Under the pieces are notes generated by a model. The model searched no databases. It was not told the origin of the DNA and worked only from the letters and a program-made list of their open reading frames with translations. From assembly GCA_017482205.1 (NCBI GenBank), contig JAFUNK010000021.1:124001-188000 (forward strand): a DNA stretch of 64,000 bases, read 5' to 3'. The number at the start of each line of letters is the position of its first letter. The first letter of the stretch is position 1. Below, piece by piece: positions 34,516 to 44,560 of the stretch. The position numbers and the translations under genes are program-made. Origin of the DNA: Lachnospiraceae bacterium. GTDB taxonomy: Bacteria; Bacillota; Clostridia; Lachnospirales; Lachnospiraceae.

Positions 34516-34668
34516 AGAAAACGTCAGGAAGGGCGTAAAGAAGGTATCCAAGCATTTATATCCTTATGCTCTGAATTGGATTTCGCCGAAGAAACCACCT
34601 TACATCAGCTTATGGACAAGTTTGGTTTGTCTGAGCAAGATGCCAGTCAATATTTAAATACCAAATAA
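34516..34668 (+). pseudogene. C-terminal coding remnant
   Basis: A plus-strand frame reads RKRQEGRKEGIQAFISLCSE and continues LDFAEETTLHQLMDKFGLSEQDASQYLNTK to a TAA at 34666-34668. The composition is clearly protein-like, and the tail resembles the C-termini of Rpn/PD-(D/E)XK-type nuclease family proteins and similar Lachnospiraceae hypotheticals. No start codon, Shine-Dalgarno or N-terminal domain precedes it; upstream is AT-rich noncoding DNA. It is best read as the end of a deleted gene. Elsewhere in 33847-34775 nothing else coding is supported. Confidence 0.5.
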
Positions 34669-34678
34669 TTGAATATTT

Positions 34679-34764
34679 AAATGGCTGTTACAAATGGCTA
34701 TATTTGAATGTTTATAAGCACTTATTTGCTTGGTGCTCTCAAATCGCTTATGCAACAGCCATTT
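34679..34764. repeat. 86-bp foldback after yitT
   Basis: Inverted 11-bp ends AAATGGCTGTT (34679-34689) and AACAGCCATTT (34754-34764) enclose a second small stem (AGCAC..GTGCT). It lies 11 bases after the yitT stop, so it may act as its terminator or be a small mobile remnant. Confidence 0.5.
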
Positions 34765-34775
34765 CCTATTTGTAT

Positions 34776-35693
34776 TTATAATTTCTCACTAAAATAACTC
34801 TTATATCCTTCTCCGAAAATTTCCGTAGCACTGGAAACTATCATAAACGCTTCCGGGTCTTCTTCTTTGATGATATCTTCTGTACGGGGTGCAAGCTGCT
34901 TGCGCATAACACACATAATGACTTTTTTATCTTTACCGCTATAAGCACCTTTCCCGTTAATATAGGTAACGCCGATTTCCAGTTCTGCCAAAAGTCTCTG
35001 TGTAATCTGTTCCGACTTATCACTGATGATATAAATCAACTTTGCTCCATCCCTGCCATACAATACAATGTCCAAAACGAAAGATGCTACAAATACAGCA
35101 ATTCCGGCATATAATGCTCTGTCAATATCTTTAAACACAAAAGCAGATGCCGTTACTACCATAGCATCCAAAATCAAATATAAGGCACCGGTTTTAATAT
35201 GGGGCATTTTTAACCGTAAGACCTTAATAATAATATCCGTACCACCTGTAGTCGAACCGGCCTTAAATACACCACCCATCCCCACAGCTACCAATACTGC
35301 ACCTGCAAGTGCCGCCAGTAAGGGTTCTTCCGTAATTGCACCGTAGGTCCCCAACCTATCAGTCAGAAAAGAAGCCAACGCAATACAGTATAATGTTGAC
35401 ACAATCAGTTTTCCGCCCAGTTTCCAAAAGCCTAAAAGCATAATCGGAATGTTCAGTAAAAATATCATAGTACCCGTACTGACAGAAAACAATCTGTTTA
35501 AAATAATGGCAATACCGGTCACTCCACCGGGGGCCAGATTGTTGGGATCCAAAAACAAACTGATTGCCGCCGCATAACAAAAACTCCCCGCAGTCATCAA
35601 GAAAAAATTACTGATTCTCTTTTTCCAAATTTTAGCTGTGGATACTTTTTCTTTGTTCACTTTTAAGTCTTCTTTCATTTCCGCAGTTCCCAT
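34776..35693 (-). CDS. YitT family membrane protein (DUF161/DUF2179)
   Basis: This 305-residue protein has five to six N-terminal membrane helices (FNNLAPGG-like SLFLDPNNLAPGGVTGIAII and GGVFKAGSTTGGTDIIIK). The C-terminal DUF2179 domain reads AKLIYIISDKSEQITQRLLAELEIGVTYINGKGAYS. The family is very common in Firmicutes, with several paralogues per genome; its transport role is not established. A terminator separates it from ilvA, so it probably has its own promoter. Confidence 0.88.
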   Translation of the reverse strand: MGTAEMKEDLKVNKEKVSTAKIWKKRISNFFLMTAGSFCYAAAISLFLDPNNLAPGGVTGIAIILNRLFSVSTGTMIFLLNIPIMLLGFWKLGGKLIVSTLYCIALASFLTDRLGTYGAITEEPLLAALAGAVLVAVGMGGVFKAGSTTGGTDIIIKVLRLKMPHIKTGALYLILDAMVVTASAFVFKDIDRALYAGIAVFVASFVLDIVLYGRDGAKLIYIISDKSEQITQRLLAELEIGVTYINGKGAYSGKDKKVIMCVMRKQLAPRTEDIIKEEDPEAFMIVSSATEIFGEGYKSYFSEKL

Positions 35694-35724
35694 TTATACT
35701 TCCTTTCTGCCTGTAAGTATGCAC

Positions 35725-35755
35725 AAAATCCGCATATATAGAATATGCGGATTTT
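35725..35755 (-). terminator. terminator of ilvA
   Basis: Perfect 12-bp stem AAAATCCGCATA (35725-35736) with TATGCGGATTTT (35744-35755) and a 7-base loop, 6 bases after the ilvA stop. The T tract is short (four). Confidence 0.65.
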
Positions 35756-35761
35756 ATATCT

Positions 35762-36997
35762 TTAATCAAAAATAGCCTGTACGGTTTGTTTCAGTCTGGG
35801 TCTGTAACCTTCTTTTTCCAGGGCATCGATAATCTGGTTTTTGTGTTCTGTTCCGAATGCTTCCAAAGTAATACGCAGTTCCACTGCTGCATTACGATTG
35901 GTAGATACAAACTGGTTATGCTCCAGCTTGATAACATTACCGTTCTGTGCTGCCACAATACCTGCCACCTTGTAAAGTTCACCAGGCTTATCGGGCAACA
36001 GTATGGATACCGTAAATACGCGGTCTCTGAAAATCAGCCCCTGCTGTACTACGGAAGACATGGTAATGATATCCATATTACCACCACTTAAAATAGAAAC
36101 TACCTTTTTATCTTTTACATTCAGATGCTTTAATGCTGCAACCGTTAACAGACCGGAGTTTTCTACTACCATCTTGTGGTTTTCTACCATATCCAGGAAT
36201 GCTACTACCAATTCTGCATCTTCTACCGTGATAATATCATCCAAATTCTGCTGTATATAAGGAAGCAGCTTATCACCGGGCGTTTTTACTGCAGTACCGT
36301 CTGCAATTGTATTTACGGAAGGCAGTGTTACAACCTTTCCTTCTTTAACCGATGCCTGCATACAGTTTGCACCGGCAGGTTCTACACCAATTACTTTTAT
36401 TTTAGGATTTAAAAGTTTGGCAAGTGTGGACACACCGGTTGCCAGTCCGCCACCACCGATAGGTACTAAAATATAATCTACCAAAGGCAGTTCCTTAAAG
36501 ATTTCCATGGCAATGGTTCCCTGACCGGTTGCCACTGTCAAATCGTTAAAAGGATGGATAAAGGTATAGCCCATCTCTTCTGCCAGTTCATAGGCCTTTG
36601 CACAGGCCTCATCATATACATCACCATGAAGCACAACTTCTGCACCATAACTCTTGGTACGGTTTACTTTCATCAAAGGTGTAGTGGTGGGCATAACGAT
36701 AATTGCTTTTACACCATAACTCTTTGCCGCATAAGCAACACCCTGCGCATGATTACCTGCGGATGCGGTAATCACACCTTTTGCCCTCTGTTCATCGGAA
36801 AGGGTACTCATGGCATAATAGGCACCCCTTACCTTGTATGCGCCGGTAAACTGCATATTTTCCGGTTTCAAATAAACTCTGTTGCCGGTCTGTGCACTTA
36901 AATAATCACTGTATACCAGTTTAGTTTCCAATGTCACTCTTTTTACTACTTCGGAAGCCTCTTCAAATTTATCCAAAGTCAACATTTTTTCTTCCAT
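35762..36997 (-). CDS. ilvA: threonine ammonia-lyase
   Basis: PLP-dependent threonine dehydratase, 411 residues, converts threonine to 2-oxobutanoate. The PLP lysine lies in GAYKVRGAY near residue 57, the cofactor phosphate loop is GGGGLATG, and a C-terminal ACT domain (about 330-405, FTVSILLPDKPGELYKVAGIVAAQNG) provides allosteric control. The single ACT domain and length match the shorter class common in Clostridia, which may be biosynthetic or catabolic. Its start follows the ftsY stop by 21 bases. Ile biosynthesis genes are not nearby. Confidence 0.93.
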   Translation of the reverse strand: MEEKMLTLDKFEEASEVVKRVTLETKLVYSDYLSAQTGNRVYLKPENMQFTGAYKVRGAYYAMSTLSDEQRAKGVITASAGNHAQGVAYAAKSYGVKAIIVMPTTTPLMKVNRTKSYGAEVVLHGDVYDEACAKAYELAEEMGYTFIHPFNDLTVATGQGTIAMEIFKELPLVDYILVPIGGGGLATGVSTLAKLLNPKIKVIGVEPAGANCMQASVKEGKVVTLPSVNTIADGTAVKTPGDKLLPYIQQNLDDIITVEDAELVVAFLDMVENHKMVVENSGLLTVAALKHLNVKDKKVVSILSGGNMDIITMSSVVQQGLIFRDRVFTVSILLPDKPGELYKVAGIVAAQNGNVIKLEHNQFVSTNRNAAVELRITLEAFGTEHKNQIIDALEKEGYRPRLKQTVQAIFD

Positions 36998-37018
36998 TTG
37001 TTATACCAGGCCTTTCGC

Positions 37019-37972
37019 TTATTCTTCCGATTGCAGTTCTTCTGTTTTCACATCAAACAATGCGTTTACAAAATCATCGGAATCAAATTTCTGTAAATCT
37101 TCAATCGTTTCACCCACACCGATGTATTTAACCGGCACCTGTAGTTCCGACTGGATTGCTACTGCAATACCACCTTTAGCTGTACCGTCCATCTTAGTAA
37201 GTACGATACCGGTAAGTTCTGCCACATCACCAAACTCTTTTGCCTGCATGAGTGCATTCTGTCCGGTAGTACCATCCAGTACAATCAGATTTTCTCTGTG
37301 TGCATCGGGAAATTCTCTGTCAATAATGCGGTTCATCTTACGCAGTTCTTCCATAAGGTTCTTTTTATTATGAAGACGACCTGCAGTATCGATTAATAGC
37401 ACATCTGCTCTTCTTGCTTTTGCCGCCGCCACTGCATCAAATACTACGCTGGCAGGGTCAGACCCTTCTGCACCACCTATCATATCCACGCCGGCTCTGT
37501 TTGCCCATTCTTTTAACTGGTCACCTGCCGCTGCACGGAATGTATCTGCTGCCGCAATCAGAACCTTACGTCCTTCTGCTTTTAGTTTACCGGCAAGTTT
37601 CCCTACAGTGGTGGTCTTTCCCACGCCATTTACACCAATCACCATTACAATGGACTGCTCTTTTTCAAAATCGTAGGCTGTTTCACCTATCTGCATCTGC
37701 TCTTTGATACTGTCAATCAAAAGCTGTTTACATGCTTCCGGCTCCTTGATATGCTGCTTTTTTACTTCTGCTTTCAGCCTTTCGATAATATCCGTGGTCG
37801 CTTTTACACCGATATCACCCATGATAAGGATTTCTTCCAATTCTTCATAAAACTCTTCGTCAATAGAAGAAAATCCACTGAAAACTGCATCAATGCCCTT
37901 TACAATATTGTTTCTGGTCTTTTGTAATCCTGCTTTTAACCGGGCAAAAAAACCTTTCTTTTCTTCGCTCAA
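37019..37972 (-). CDS. ftsY: signal recognition particle receptor FtsY
   Basis: FtsY, 317 residues: a short basic N-terminus without the long acidic A-domain, the N-domain, then the G-domain with VIGVNGVGKTTTVGKLA, LLIDTAGRLHNK and TKMDGTAKGG. It docks SRP-ribosome complexes at the membrane with Ffh (30779). It follows smc by 13 bases, the common smc-ftsY order. Confidence 0.96.
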   Translation of the reverse strand: MSEEKKGFFARLKAGLQKTRNNIVKGIDAVFSGFSSIDEEFYEELEEILIMGDIGVKATTDIIERLKAEVKKQHIKEPEACKQLLIDSIKEQMQIGETAYDFEKEQSIVMVIGVNGVGKTTTVGKLAGKLKAEGRKVLIAAADTFRAAAGDQLKEWANRAGVDMIGGAEGSDPASVVFDAVAAAKARRADVLLIDTAGRLHNKKNLMEELRKMNRIIDREFPDAHRENLIVLDGTTGQNALMQAKEFGDVAELTGIVLTKMDGTAKGGIAVAIQSELQVPVKYIGVGETIEDLQKFDSDDFVNALFDVKTEELQSEE

Positions 37973-37985
37973 AACAAGCGCCTCC

Positions 37986-40900
37986 TTAATTATCCAAATC
38001 TTTGTCTATCAGATTGACGCTGACAAGGGCGGATACACCCTTTTCCTGCATGGTAATACCGTATAAGCGGTCCGCTCTTTCCATTGTACCACGTCTGTGG
38101 GTAATCACAATAAACTGGGTATGCTTCGTCAGCTTATGTAAGTATTTTGCAAAACGACCTACATTGGACTCATCCAGTGCTGCTTCAATTTCGTCCAACA
38201 AACAGAACGGTGAAGGCTTTAAGTTCTGAATAGCAAATAACAACGCAATGGCCGTCAGAGCCTTCTCACCACCGGAGAGCTGCATCATATTCTGCAGTTT
38301 CTTTCCGGGCGGTTGTGCAATGATACGGATGCCTGCTTCCAGAATATCCTCATCTTCCTGTAATTCCAAGCTTCCCTTACCACCACCAAAAAGTTCTTTA
38401 AATACTTTGTCAAATTCTTTGGTAATTTCCGCAAACTTTTCATTGAACTGCTTACGCATGGCAGCATCCAATTCCGTGATAATACCTTCCAGTGTTTTTT
38501 CCGCCTCTACCAAATCATCATGCTGGTTCTTTAAGAAAGTATAGCGCTCCATCAGATTCTTGTAATCTTCAATCGCATTTACGTTTACATCACCCAGCTT
38601 TTTAATCTGGTCTTTTAACACTGCGATATCACGCTTCATGGCTACCAAATCCGTCATTTCTTCATTCCGGATGGCTGCCGCATCAGACAGGGTGATCTCG
38701 TATTCGTCCCACATATAGTTAATCTGATTTTCCATGGACTCTTCAAATTTTTCTTTCTGCGAATTGAGACGATACACTTCCTTGTCAAGTGCTGTCATCT
38801 GCTCTGCCAGTTCTTCTCTTTCTTTGAAGAAATTCTTTTGTTTAGTTGTCAGTTCTTCCTTACGGGCAATATTGTCGGAAAGTTCCTGCTGGGATTGATT
38901 CTGGGATGTATGGGACGCTGCAATGGTCTTCTCAATCTCCAGAATGTTTTTATTCTTTTCTTCAATGCTGCGGGCACTGTCAGAAAGTCCCTCGTTAATT
39001 TCAGCCAATTCTGCCTCATAACGGGCAATTTCACCGTTAATACGGTCCACATTCTGCTGATGGAATTCCTGGGTCTGGAGCATCTTCTCCACTTTCATAT
39101 CCCATTCGGAAACCTGTGCAGACTTTTCTGTTTCTTCGCTTCTGCGTTCTTCCAATTCTTTTTGGAACTGCACAATCTGTGCCTCTACATTTTTCTCCAT
39201 TTCTTCGGACATTTCCAATTCCCGAAGAATGTCAGCCTTGCTACCCTTGATATCAAAAATCTGCTTTTCGATTTCCTGCTCTTCGTTCTTTAACGAACGC
39301 GAACCGGCTTCAGCCTCTTCCATACGCTCTTTTGCGGTTTCCACATTGAGACGTGCAGTATTCTGTTCAATAAACTTACGCTGGATATCTGCTTTTAATG
39401 CTTCCAAATCCATACGCAGACGGTTACGCTTATTCTTGGTCTCCTCGATTTCAACCTGAATGGCTTCTGCTTTTTCCAAAAGCTCCTTCGTTTTCTTTTC
39501 CAAGTCCTCAATTTCACGTCGACGACCCAACAGGTTACTGTTATTTTTGAATGCACCGCCACTGATGGCACCACCGGGCACCAAAAGTTCGCCTTCGATA
39601 GTAACCATACGGATACCATAATCAAACTTTCTGGCAATCTTTACTGCATTGTCCACATTGTCCACTACTACAATACGTCCCAACATAGCTTTTGCCACAT
39701 CTTTGTATTTCTTATCAATCTGCACCAGTTCATCCGCCATGCCGATAACACCCTTTTCTTTGAGGGCATCGGGATTTTTGAACTCTTGGGGATTTTTAAT
39801 GCTGGTAAGAGGTAAAAATGTTGCTCTACCTAATTTATTCTTCTTTAAGAAACCAATCATCTTCTTGGCGGTTTCTTCATCATCGGTAACCACGTTCTGG
39901 ATATTTCCGCCCAGTGCAGTTTCGATAGCGGTTTCATACTTCTTGTCTACTTTGATAATGTCCGCCACTACACCGATAATACCTTTTTCGGATTCTTTCT
40001 GCTCCATTACCTTCTTGACACTTCCGCCATAGCCTTCATAACGCTCCGTCAGATTGGATAATGCCTCCAGTCGGGATTTCTCCTGATGGTACTGCTCCTG
40101 AGTCTCTCTTAACGTTGCATCCTTCTTGGCAAGGATTTCTCTAATACCTACCAGTTCTTTTTCTGCGTTTTCCGCATCTTTGTTCATTACGGACAATTCT
40201 TTAGTTACTGCTTCAAACTGCTCCTGCAACTGCTTAATGGTTTCTACCTGAGTCGCCTCATCGGATTTGGCACGTAACAGGCGGGAATTTAATTCTGCCT
40301 TACGGATGGCAATCTGTTCCAACATTGTGTCATAACGTCCCATCTTGGACTTAATGGTAGCACGCTGATTCAGTTCCCCAATAATGGTATTCTTACCATT
40401 TTCAATATTGTCATTCAATTCCTGAATACGGTTCTGCACCTGCTCTAACAGTGCTTTCACTTCATCTCTTGTGGACATGATTTCCGCAACCTGATCATCA
40501 ATTGCCTTCTTTTCCTGCAAAATCTGTTCTTTGTCCACATTTTTGGTATCTATTTCAGCCTGCACATTCGTCTGGCGATTCTTTAAATGCTGTTCGTTGT
40601 CACCCGCAGAGTGAATCTGTTCTTTTAAGACATTGATTTCACCCTCCAGTTTACCTCTGAGCACACTGGTATCCGTGAGATTGGTACGTGCTTCTTCGAT
40701 AGCCTGCTCCAGACTCTCTATTTCATTCTGAATACGCTCATACTCTTCCTTGATACCTTCGTATTTGTTACCGGTTGTCTCCAAATCTTTAGATGCGATA
40801 TTGTATTTTTCTTCTACGGATGATAACTGTTCTTTTAAGCGGTTATGCTCCAATAAGAACATATTCACATCCAATGCTTTCAACTCTTCTTTTTTCTTTA

Positions 40901-41546
40901 AATAAATCTTTGCGGTTTCAGACTGTTTCTCTAACGGTTTAACCTGCTTTTCCAGTTCGGAAAGTATGTCGCTTACACGCACCAGATTGGCTTTTTCGCC
41001 CTCTAATTTCTTCTGTGCCGCATACTTTCTGCGCTTAAATTTAACAATACCTGCAGCTTCGTCAAAAAGTTCTCTTCTTTCTTCGGGCTTACCACTCAAA
41101 ATCTTGTCAATCTGCCCCTGTCCGATAATGGAATAGCCTTCCTTACCGATACCGGTATCGTAAAAAAGTTCATTAACATCTTTCAGTCGGCATGCAGAAC
41201 CGTTAATAAGATATTCACTTTCTCCGGAACGGTAAATTCGTCTGGCAACCGTTACTTCATCATAATCAATAGCCAACTGATGGTCAGAGTTGTCCAAAGT
41301 AATTGCCACATAAGCATAACTTAAAGGCTTTCTGGTTTCTGTTCCCGAGAAAATAACATCCTGCATGGACGCACCACGCAACTGCTTGATTCTCTGCTCA
41401 CCAAGTACCCAGCGTACAGCGTCGGCAACATTGCTCTTACCGCTTCCGTTGGGGCCTACGATACCTGTAATACCATTATGAAACTGAAATGTAATTTTAT
41501 TTGCAAAAGACTTAAATCCGTATACTTCAATACTTTTTAAATACAT
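37986..41546 (-). CDS. smc: chromosome segregation protein SMC
   Basis: SMC, 1186 residues. The N-terminal ATPase half has Walker A GPNGSGKSNVADAVRWVLGE; long coiled coils lie at about 165-500 and 680-1000; the hinge is near 520-640 (GYGGSVKKVMEQKESEKGIIGVVADII...). The C-terminal half has the signature LSGGEKALTAIALLFAI and Walker B PFCLLDEIEAALD. It forms condensin with ScpA/ScpB to organise the chromosome. Its start overlaps the rnc stop by 10 bases. Confidence 0.97.
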   Translation of the reverse strand: MYLKSIEVYGFKSFANKITFQFHNGITGIVGPNGSGKSNVADAVRWVLGEQRIKQLRGASMQDVIFSGTETRKPLSYAYVAITLDNSDHQLAIDYDEVTVARRIYRSGESEYLINGSACRLKDVNELFYDTGIGKEGYSIIGQGQIDKILSGKPEERRELFDEAAGIVKFKRRKYAAQKKLEGEKANLVRVSDILSELEKQVKPLEKQSETAKIYLKKKEELKALDVNMFLLEHNRLKEQLSSVEEKYNIASKDLETTGNKYEGIKEEYERIQNEIESLEQAIEEARTNLTDTSVLRGKLEGEINVLKEQIHSAGDNEQHLKNRQTNVQAEIDTKNVDKEQILQEKKAIDDQVAEIMSTRDEVKALLEQVQNRIQELNDNIENGKNTIIGELNQRATIKSKMGRYDTMLEQIAIRKAELNSRLLRAKSDEATQVETIKQLQEQFEAVTKELSVMNKDAENAEKELVGIREILAKKDATLRETQEQYHQEKSRLEALSNLTERYEGYGGSVKKVMEQKESEKGIIGVVADIIKVDKKYETAIETALGGNIQNVVTDDEETAKKMIGFLKKNKLGRATFLPLTSIKNPQEFKNPDALKEKGVIGMADELVQIDKKYKDVAKAMLGRIVVVDNVDNAVKIARKFDYGIRMVTIEGELLVPGGAISGGAFKNNSNLLGRRREIEDLEKKTKELLEKAEAIQVEIEETKNKRNRLRMDLEALKADIQRKFIEQNTARLNVETAKERMEEAEAGSRSLKNEEQEIEKQIFDIKGSKADILRELEMSEEMEKNVEAQIVQFQKELEERRSEETEKSAQVSEWDMKVEKMLQTQEFHQQNVDRINGEIARYEAELAEINEGLSDSARSIEEKNKNILEIEKTIAASHTSQNQSQQELSDNIARKEELTTKQKNFFKEREELAEQMTALDKEVYRLNSQKEKFEESMENQINYMWDEYEITLSDAAAIRNEEMTDLVAMKRDIAVLKDQIKKLGDVNVNAIEDYKNLMERYTFLKNQHDDLVEAEKTLEGIITELDAAMRKQFNEKFAEITKEFDKVFKELFGGGKGSLELQEDEDILEAGIRIIAQPPGKKLQNMMQLSGGEKALTAIALLFAIQNLKPSPFCLLDEIEAALDESNVGRFAKYLHKLTKHTQFIVITHRRGTMERADRLYGITMQEKGVSALVSVNLIDKDLDN

Positions 41547-42250
41547 GTAAGTTTTCCTTCCCAGCCTGCTTCCTTAAAGCTAAGTAATGCTTTATAAGCG
41601 GCCTGCTGTTGGGCTGCTTTCTTAGTTCTTCCTTTACCTGTTCCAAGCACTTTGCCTTCCATGACTACATTAATAGTAAATACTCTGTCATGCTCCGGAC
41701 CGCTTTCTTCTATAATTTCATAATGAAATTCTTTTTTAAGATTCTTCTGGATATGTTCCTGCAAATTGCTCTTACTATCGTAAAATAACTGCTTATTCTC
41801 CAAATCCAACAGTACATACCTGTGTATAAACTCTCTTGCTGCGTCCATGCCGCCGTCCAGATAAATCGCGCCGATTATCGCCTCCATTACGTCTGCTATA
41901 ATCGAATCTCTTTCTCTTCCGCCGCCAACTTCTTCGCCTTTGCCCAGACGCATAAACTTTTCCACTTCCAAATCCCTTGCACATAGTGCCAAAGACGGCT
42001 CACATACCATTGCTGCACGGATTTTTGAAAGCTGTCCTTCTGATTTATCTTCATATTCATGGTACAGGAAATCACTCATAACCAGTTCCAGAACGGCATC
42101 CCCCAAAAACTCCAGTCTTTCATAGTGCTTTTGTTTTTTTATTTTCTGTTCATTACTAAATGAACTATGTGTAATTGCCTGTCTTAAAAGTAACTTTTCT
42201 TTAAAATCATAATTGATTCTTTTTTCAAGTTCTTCCAGAGTATATCCCAT
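41537..42250 (-). CDS. rnc: ribonuclease III
   Basis: RNase III, 237 residues, cleaves double-stranded RNA including rRNA precursors. The catalytic signature is ERLEFLGDAVLELVMSDFLY, with later acidic residues in DVMEAIIGAIYLDGG. A C-terminal dsRNA-binding domain reads DSKSNLQEHIQKNLKKEFHYEI...GKGRTKKAAQQQAAYKAL. It lies between acpP and smc as usual. Confidence 0.96.
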   Translation of the reverse strand: MGYTLEELEKRINYDFKEKLLLRQAITHSSFSNEQKIKKQKHYERLEFLGDAVLELVMSDFLYHEYEDKSEGQLSKIRAAMVCEPSLALCARDLEVEKFMRLGKGEEVGGGRERDSIIADVMEAIIGAIYLDGGMDAAREFIHRYVLLDLENKQLFYDSKSNLQEHIQKNLKKEFHYEIIEESGPEHDRVFTINVVMEGKVLGTGKGRTKKAAQQQAAYKALLSFKEAGWEGKLTCI

Positions 42251-42300
42251 AGGTAGCCTGCCCTTCCCGATTTCTTTATCAAAATCCTATTGATAAACAA

Positions 42301-42355
42301 AGTATTCCTGATACTGTATCCGGCGGATATGCTGAACACAATATGCAGGAATACT
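42301..42355. repeat. inverted repeat between acpP and rnc
   Basis: AGTATTCCTG (42301-42310) and CAGGAATACT (42346-42355) are perfect inverted 10-mers with a 35-base spacer that itself can fold weakly. It could be a processing site, attenuator or terminator within the operon. No T-tract follows on the minus strand. Confidence 0.45.
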
Positions 42356-42375
42356 AAATAATTTTATGGACAACA

Positions 42376-42609
42376 CTAGTTGTTCACTGCGGCCTTAATC
42401 AGCTCAACTGCTTCTTCAACGGTTGAAATCTTTTCTGCCTTTTCAGCAGGAATTTCAATATCAAATTCTTCTTCAATGCCCATGACAATCTGGAATACAT
42501 CCAAAGAATCGGCGCCCAAATCATCTGTAAAGGTAGACTCTAAGGTGATTTCTTCGGGATCCACATTTAATACTTCCGCGATTACTTTTTTCAGTTTTTC
42601 AAATTCCAT
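42376..42609 (-). CDS. acpP: acyl carrier protein
   Basis: ACP, 77 residues, with the phosphopantetheine serine in [21 protein letters not shown]. It carries acyl chains in fatty acid synthesis. It follows plsX by 17 bases; PlsX uses acyl-ACP as substrate, so the pairing is functional. Confidence 0.96.
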   Translation of the reverse strand: MEFEKLKKVIAEVLNVDPEEITLESTFTDDLGADSLDVFQIVMGIEEEFDIEIPAEKAEKISTVEEAVELIKAAVNN

Positions 42610-42626
42610 AGCTAAATCCTTCTTTC

Positions 42627-43637
42627 TTAATCTTCTAGTGTAATTTTTTCTCTTATTTTATCATTAATCTTCTGCTCTTTAAATGTGACACATTGCAGAA
42701 CAGAATTTTTGATTTCAACTGCATTGGAACTGCCGTGACTCTTAACTACCAGTCCGTTTAAACCAAGCATGGGAGCACCACCGTACTGTTCCAAGTCAAA
42801 TGCCTTTAAGGTCTTTTTCAGTGCAGGCTTTACTAACAACGCACCGATTTTGCTGCGAAGGGAGGTCATCATGCCTGCCTTTACTTTCTTAATCAGAGTC
42901 GCACCTACACCTTCGTATAATTTGAGGACTACATTACCTACAAAAGCTTCGCAAACAATAACATCAGCCACACCTGTAGGAATATCCCTCGCCTCTACAC
43001 TACCGATAAAGTTAATCTCGGGACAATTCTTTAACAGAGGGAATGTCTCTTTTACCAAAGCATTTCCTTTTTCCTCTTCCGCACCGTTGTTAACAATGCC
43101 GACTTTAGGGTTCTTAATCCCCATAACACTTTCCATGTATACGGAACCCATTTTTGCAAACTGCACCAGATGAGAAGGTCTTGCGTCTACATTGGCACCA
43201 CAGTCCACCAAAAGAGACACACCGTTTTCTGTAGGAATAAGCGGTGCCAAAGGCGGTCTCTCCACACCTTTGATACGTCCTACGATAACTTGTCCGCCTA
43301 CCAATACAGCACCCGTAGAACCGGCGGATACAAATGCATCACAGGTTCCTTCCTTTACCATATTCATAGCTTTTACAATAGAAGAATCCTTTTTACGGCG
43401 AATAGCCATAACAGGCGGTTCTGCTGTCTCGATTACTTCTTCTGCATGCACTACTTCTACCCGGGCGGTATCATAAGTATACTTTTTCAATTCTTCACGG
43501 ATGACCTCCTCGCGGCCTACCAGAAAAATCTTTACCTTTTCATCTGCATTCACTGCATCTACCGCACCCTTGATAATCTCGACAGGTGCATTGTCACCAC
43601 CCATGGCATCTACTGCTACATTTACCATATCTGCCAT
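42627..43637 (-). CDS. plsX: phosphate acyltransferase PlsX
   Basis: PlsX, 336 residues, converts acyl-ACP to acyl-phosphate for phospholipid synthesis. It starts [22 protein letters not shown] and contains [14 protein letters not shown] and [13 protein letters not shown], all diagnostic. In most relatives plsX follows rpmF directly; here a TraX-like gene lies between them. Confidence 0.95.
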   Translation of the reverse strand: MADMVNVAVDAMGGDNAPVEIIKGAVDAVNADEKVKIFLVGREEVIREELKKYTYDTARVEVVHAEEVIETAEPPVMAIRRKKDSSIVKAMNMVKEGTCDAFVSAGSTGAVLVGGQVIVGRIKGVERPPLAPLIPTENGVSLLVDCGANVDARPSHLVQFAKMGSVYMESVMGIKNPKVGIVNNGAEEEKGNALVKETFPLLKNCPEINFIGSVEARDIPTGVADVIVCEAFVGNVVLKLYEGVGATLIKKVKAGMMTSLRSKIGALLVKPALKKTLKAFDLEQYGGAPMLGLNGLVVKSHGSSNAVEIKNSVLQCVTFKEQKINDKIREKITLED

Positions 43638-43735
43638 TTTTTCTTCCTTTCACAGTCGTTTCGGCTACCTTTTCTGCTAAGAATAAATATTCTTAAACCA
43701 GTTCCATTTTACTATACTAAACGAATATACAAAAA

Positions 43736-44476
43736 TCAAGTCAAAACGCAAAAATAAGCTACCAGATAAAGCACAAGCAGGTGCACCGGATAAAATATAT
43801 AAAAGAAATATTTCATTTTCAAACCTCGCCTGCCATTATAAAACGCCACAGGTACAAAAGCCAGTGGTGCCGGTATCTCCCAACAGAATGCCAACGCACC
43901 TGCCAAAACCTGTAACGTTCTGTTCTTTCTGAAAAGATACAACGCCATAATGCACAAAACACCAATCCCCGCATAGTCTGTTTGCAACCATTCTGCAAAC
44001 CACGCTCCCATTATAACAAAAAATATTCCCAGCACATATTGCAAAATAACATGGAACTGAGTCTTTTCTTCTATAATCCGGCATCCCCACATAGTAATTA
44101 AACCTATAAATAAGGTAAAAAATACATTCTGATATCCCGGATAAAAAATCCTTCCCGTGAATGCCAGATTAAAAGGCAGTTCCGAAACAAAGGCAAACAA
44201 CAATAACCTTACCGCATATCTTCTTATATTACGGGTGTGCATAAATCCTTCCACCAGCAAAAAACAAAACAACGGAAAACCGAGTCTTCCGATACCGCGT
44301 AATATATCATCCAGATTTTGCATCTGCTCATAAGTAAAACTTCCGGTATTTCCGGTTACATATAACATGCGTTCCACAATTACTGCTCCGATATGGTCGA
44401 TGAACATAGTAATAATCGCAATCAGCTTTAAGGTGCTGCCACTGAATCCCTTCTTGTCCTGCATAACATTCCTCAT
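43736..44476 (-). CDS. TraX family membrane protein
   Basis: This 246-residue polytopic protein has about eight hydrophobic helices. It matches the TraX family: GFSGSTLKLIAIITMFIDHIGA at the start, RLGFPLFCFLLVEGFMHT, and FYIFYPVHLLVLYL at the end. In plasmids TraX N-acetylates F-pilin; chromosomal homologues in Firmicutes are frequent and probably acyltransferases of unknown target. It is inserted in the conserved rpmF-plsX interval, after the rpmF terminator. Confidence 0.87.
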   Translation of the reverse strand: MRNVMQDKKGFSGSTLKLIAIITMFIDHIGAVIVERMLYVTGNTGSFTYEQMQNLDDILRGIGRLGFPLFCFLLVEGFMHTRNIRRYAVRLLLFAFVSELPFNLAFTGRIFYPGYQNVFFTLFIGLITMWGCRIIEEKTQFHVILQYVLGIFFVIMGAWFAEWLQTDYAGIGVLCIMALYLFRKNRTLQVLAGALAFCWEIPAPLAFVPVAFYNGRRGLKMKYFFYIFYPVHLLVLYLVAYFCVLT

Positions 44477-44520
44477 TTCTTATTAGGAAACATTATATTT
44501 CCGCAAAATTGCCTATAAGT

Positions 44521-44548
44521 TGAAAAAGGCTTCCCTTTTGGGAAGCCC
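44521..44548 (-). terminator. terminator after rpmF
   Basis: Reverse strand GGCTTCCC-AAAA-GGGAAGCC (44547-44540 / 44535-44528) followed by five Ts. A strong intrinsic terminator 13 bases after the rpmF stop. Confidence 0.85.
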
Positions 44549-44560
44549 TTCTTGCTTTTC

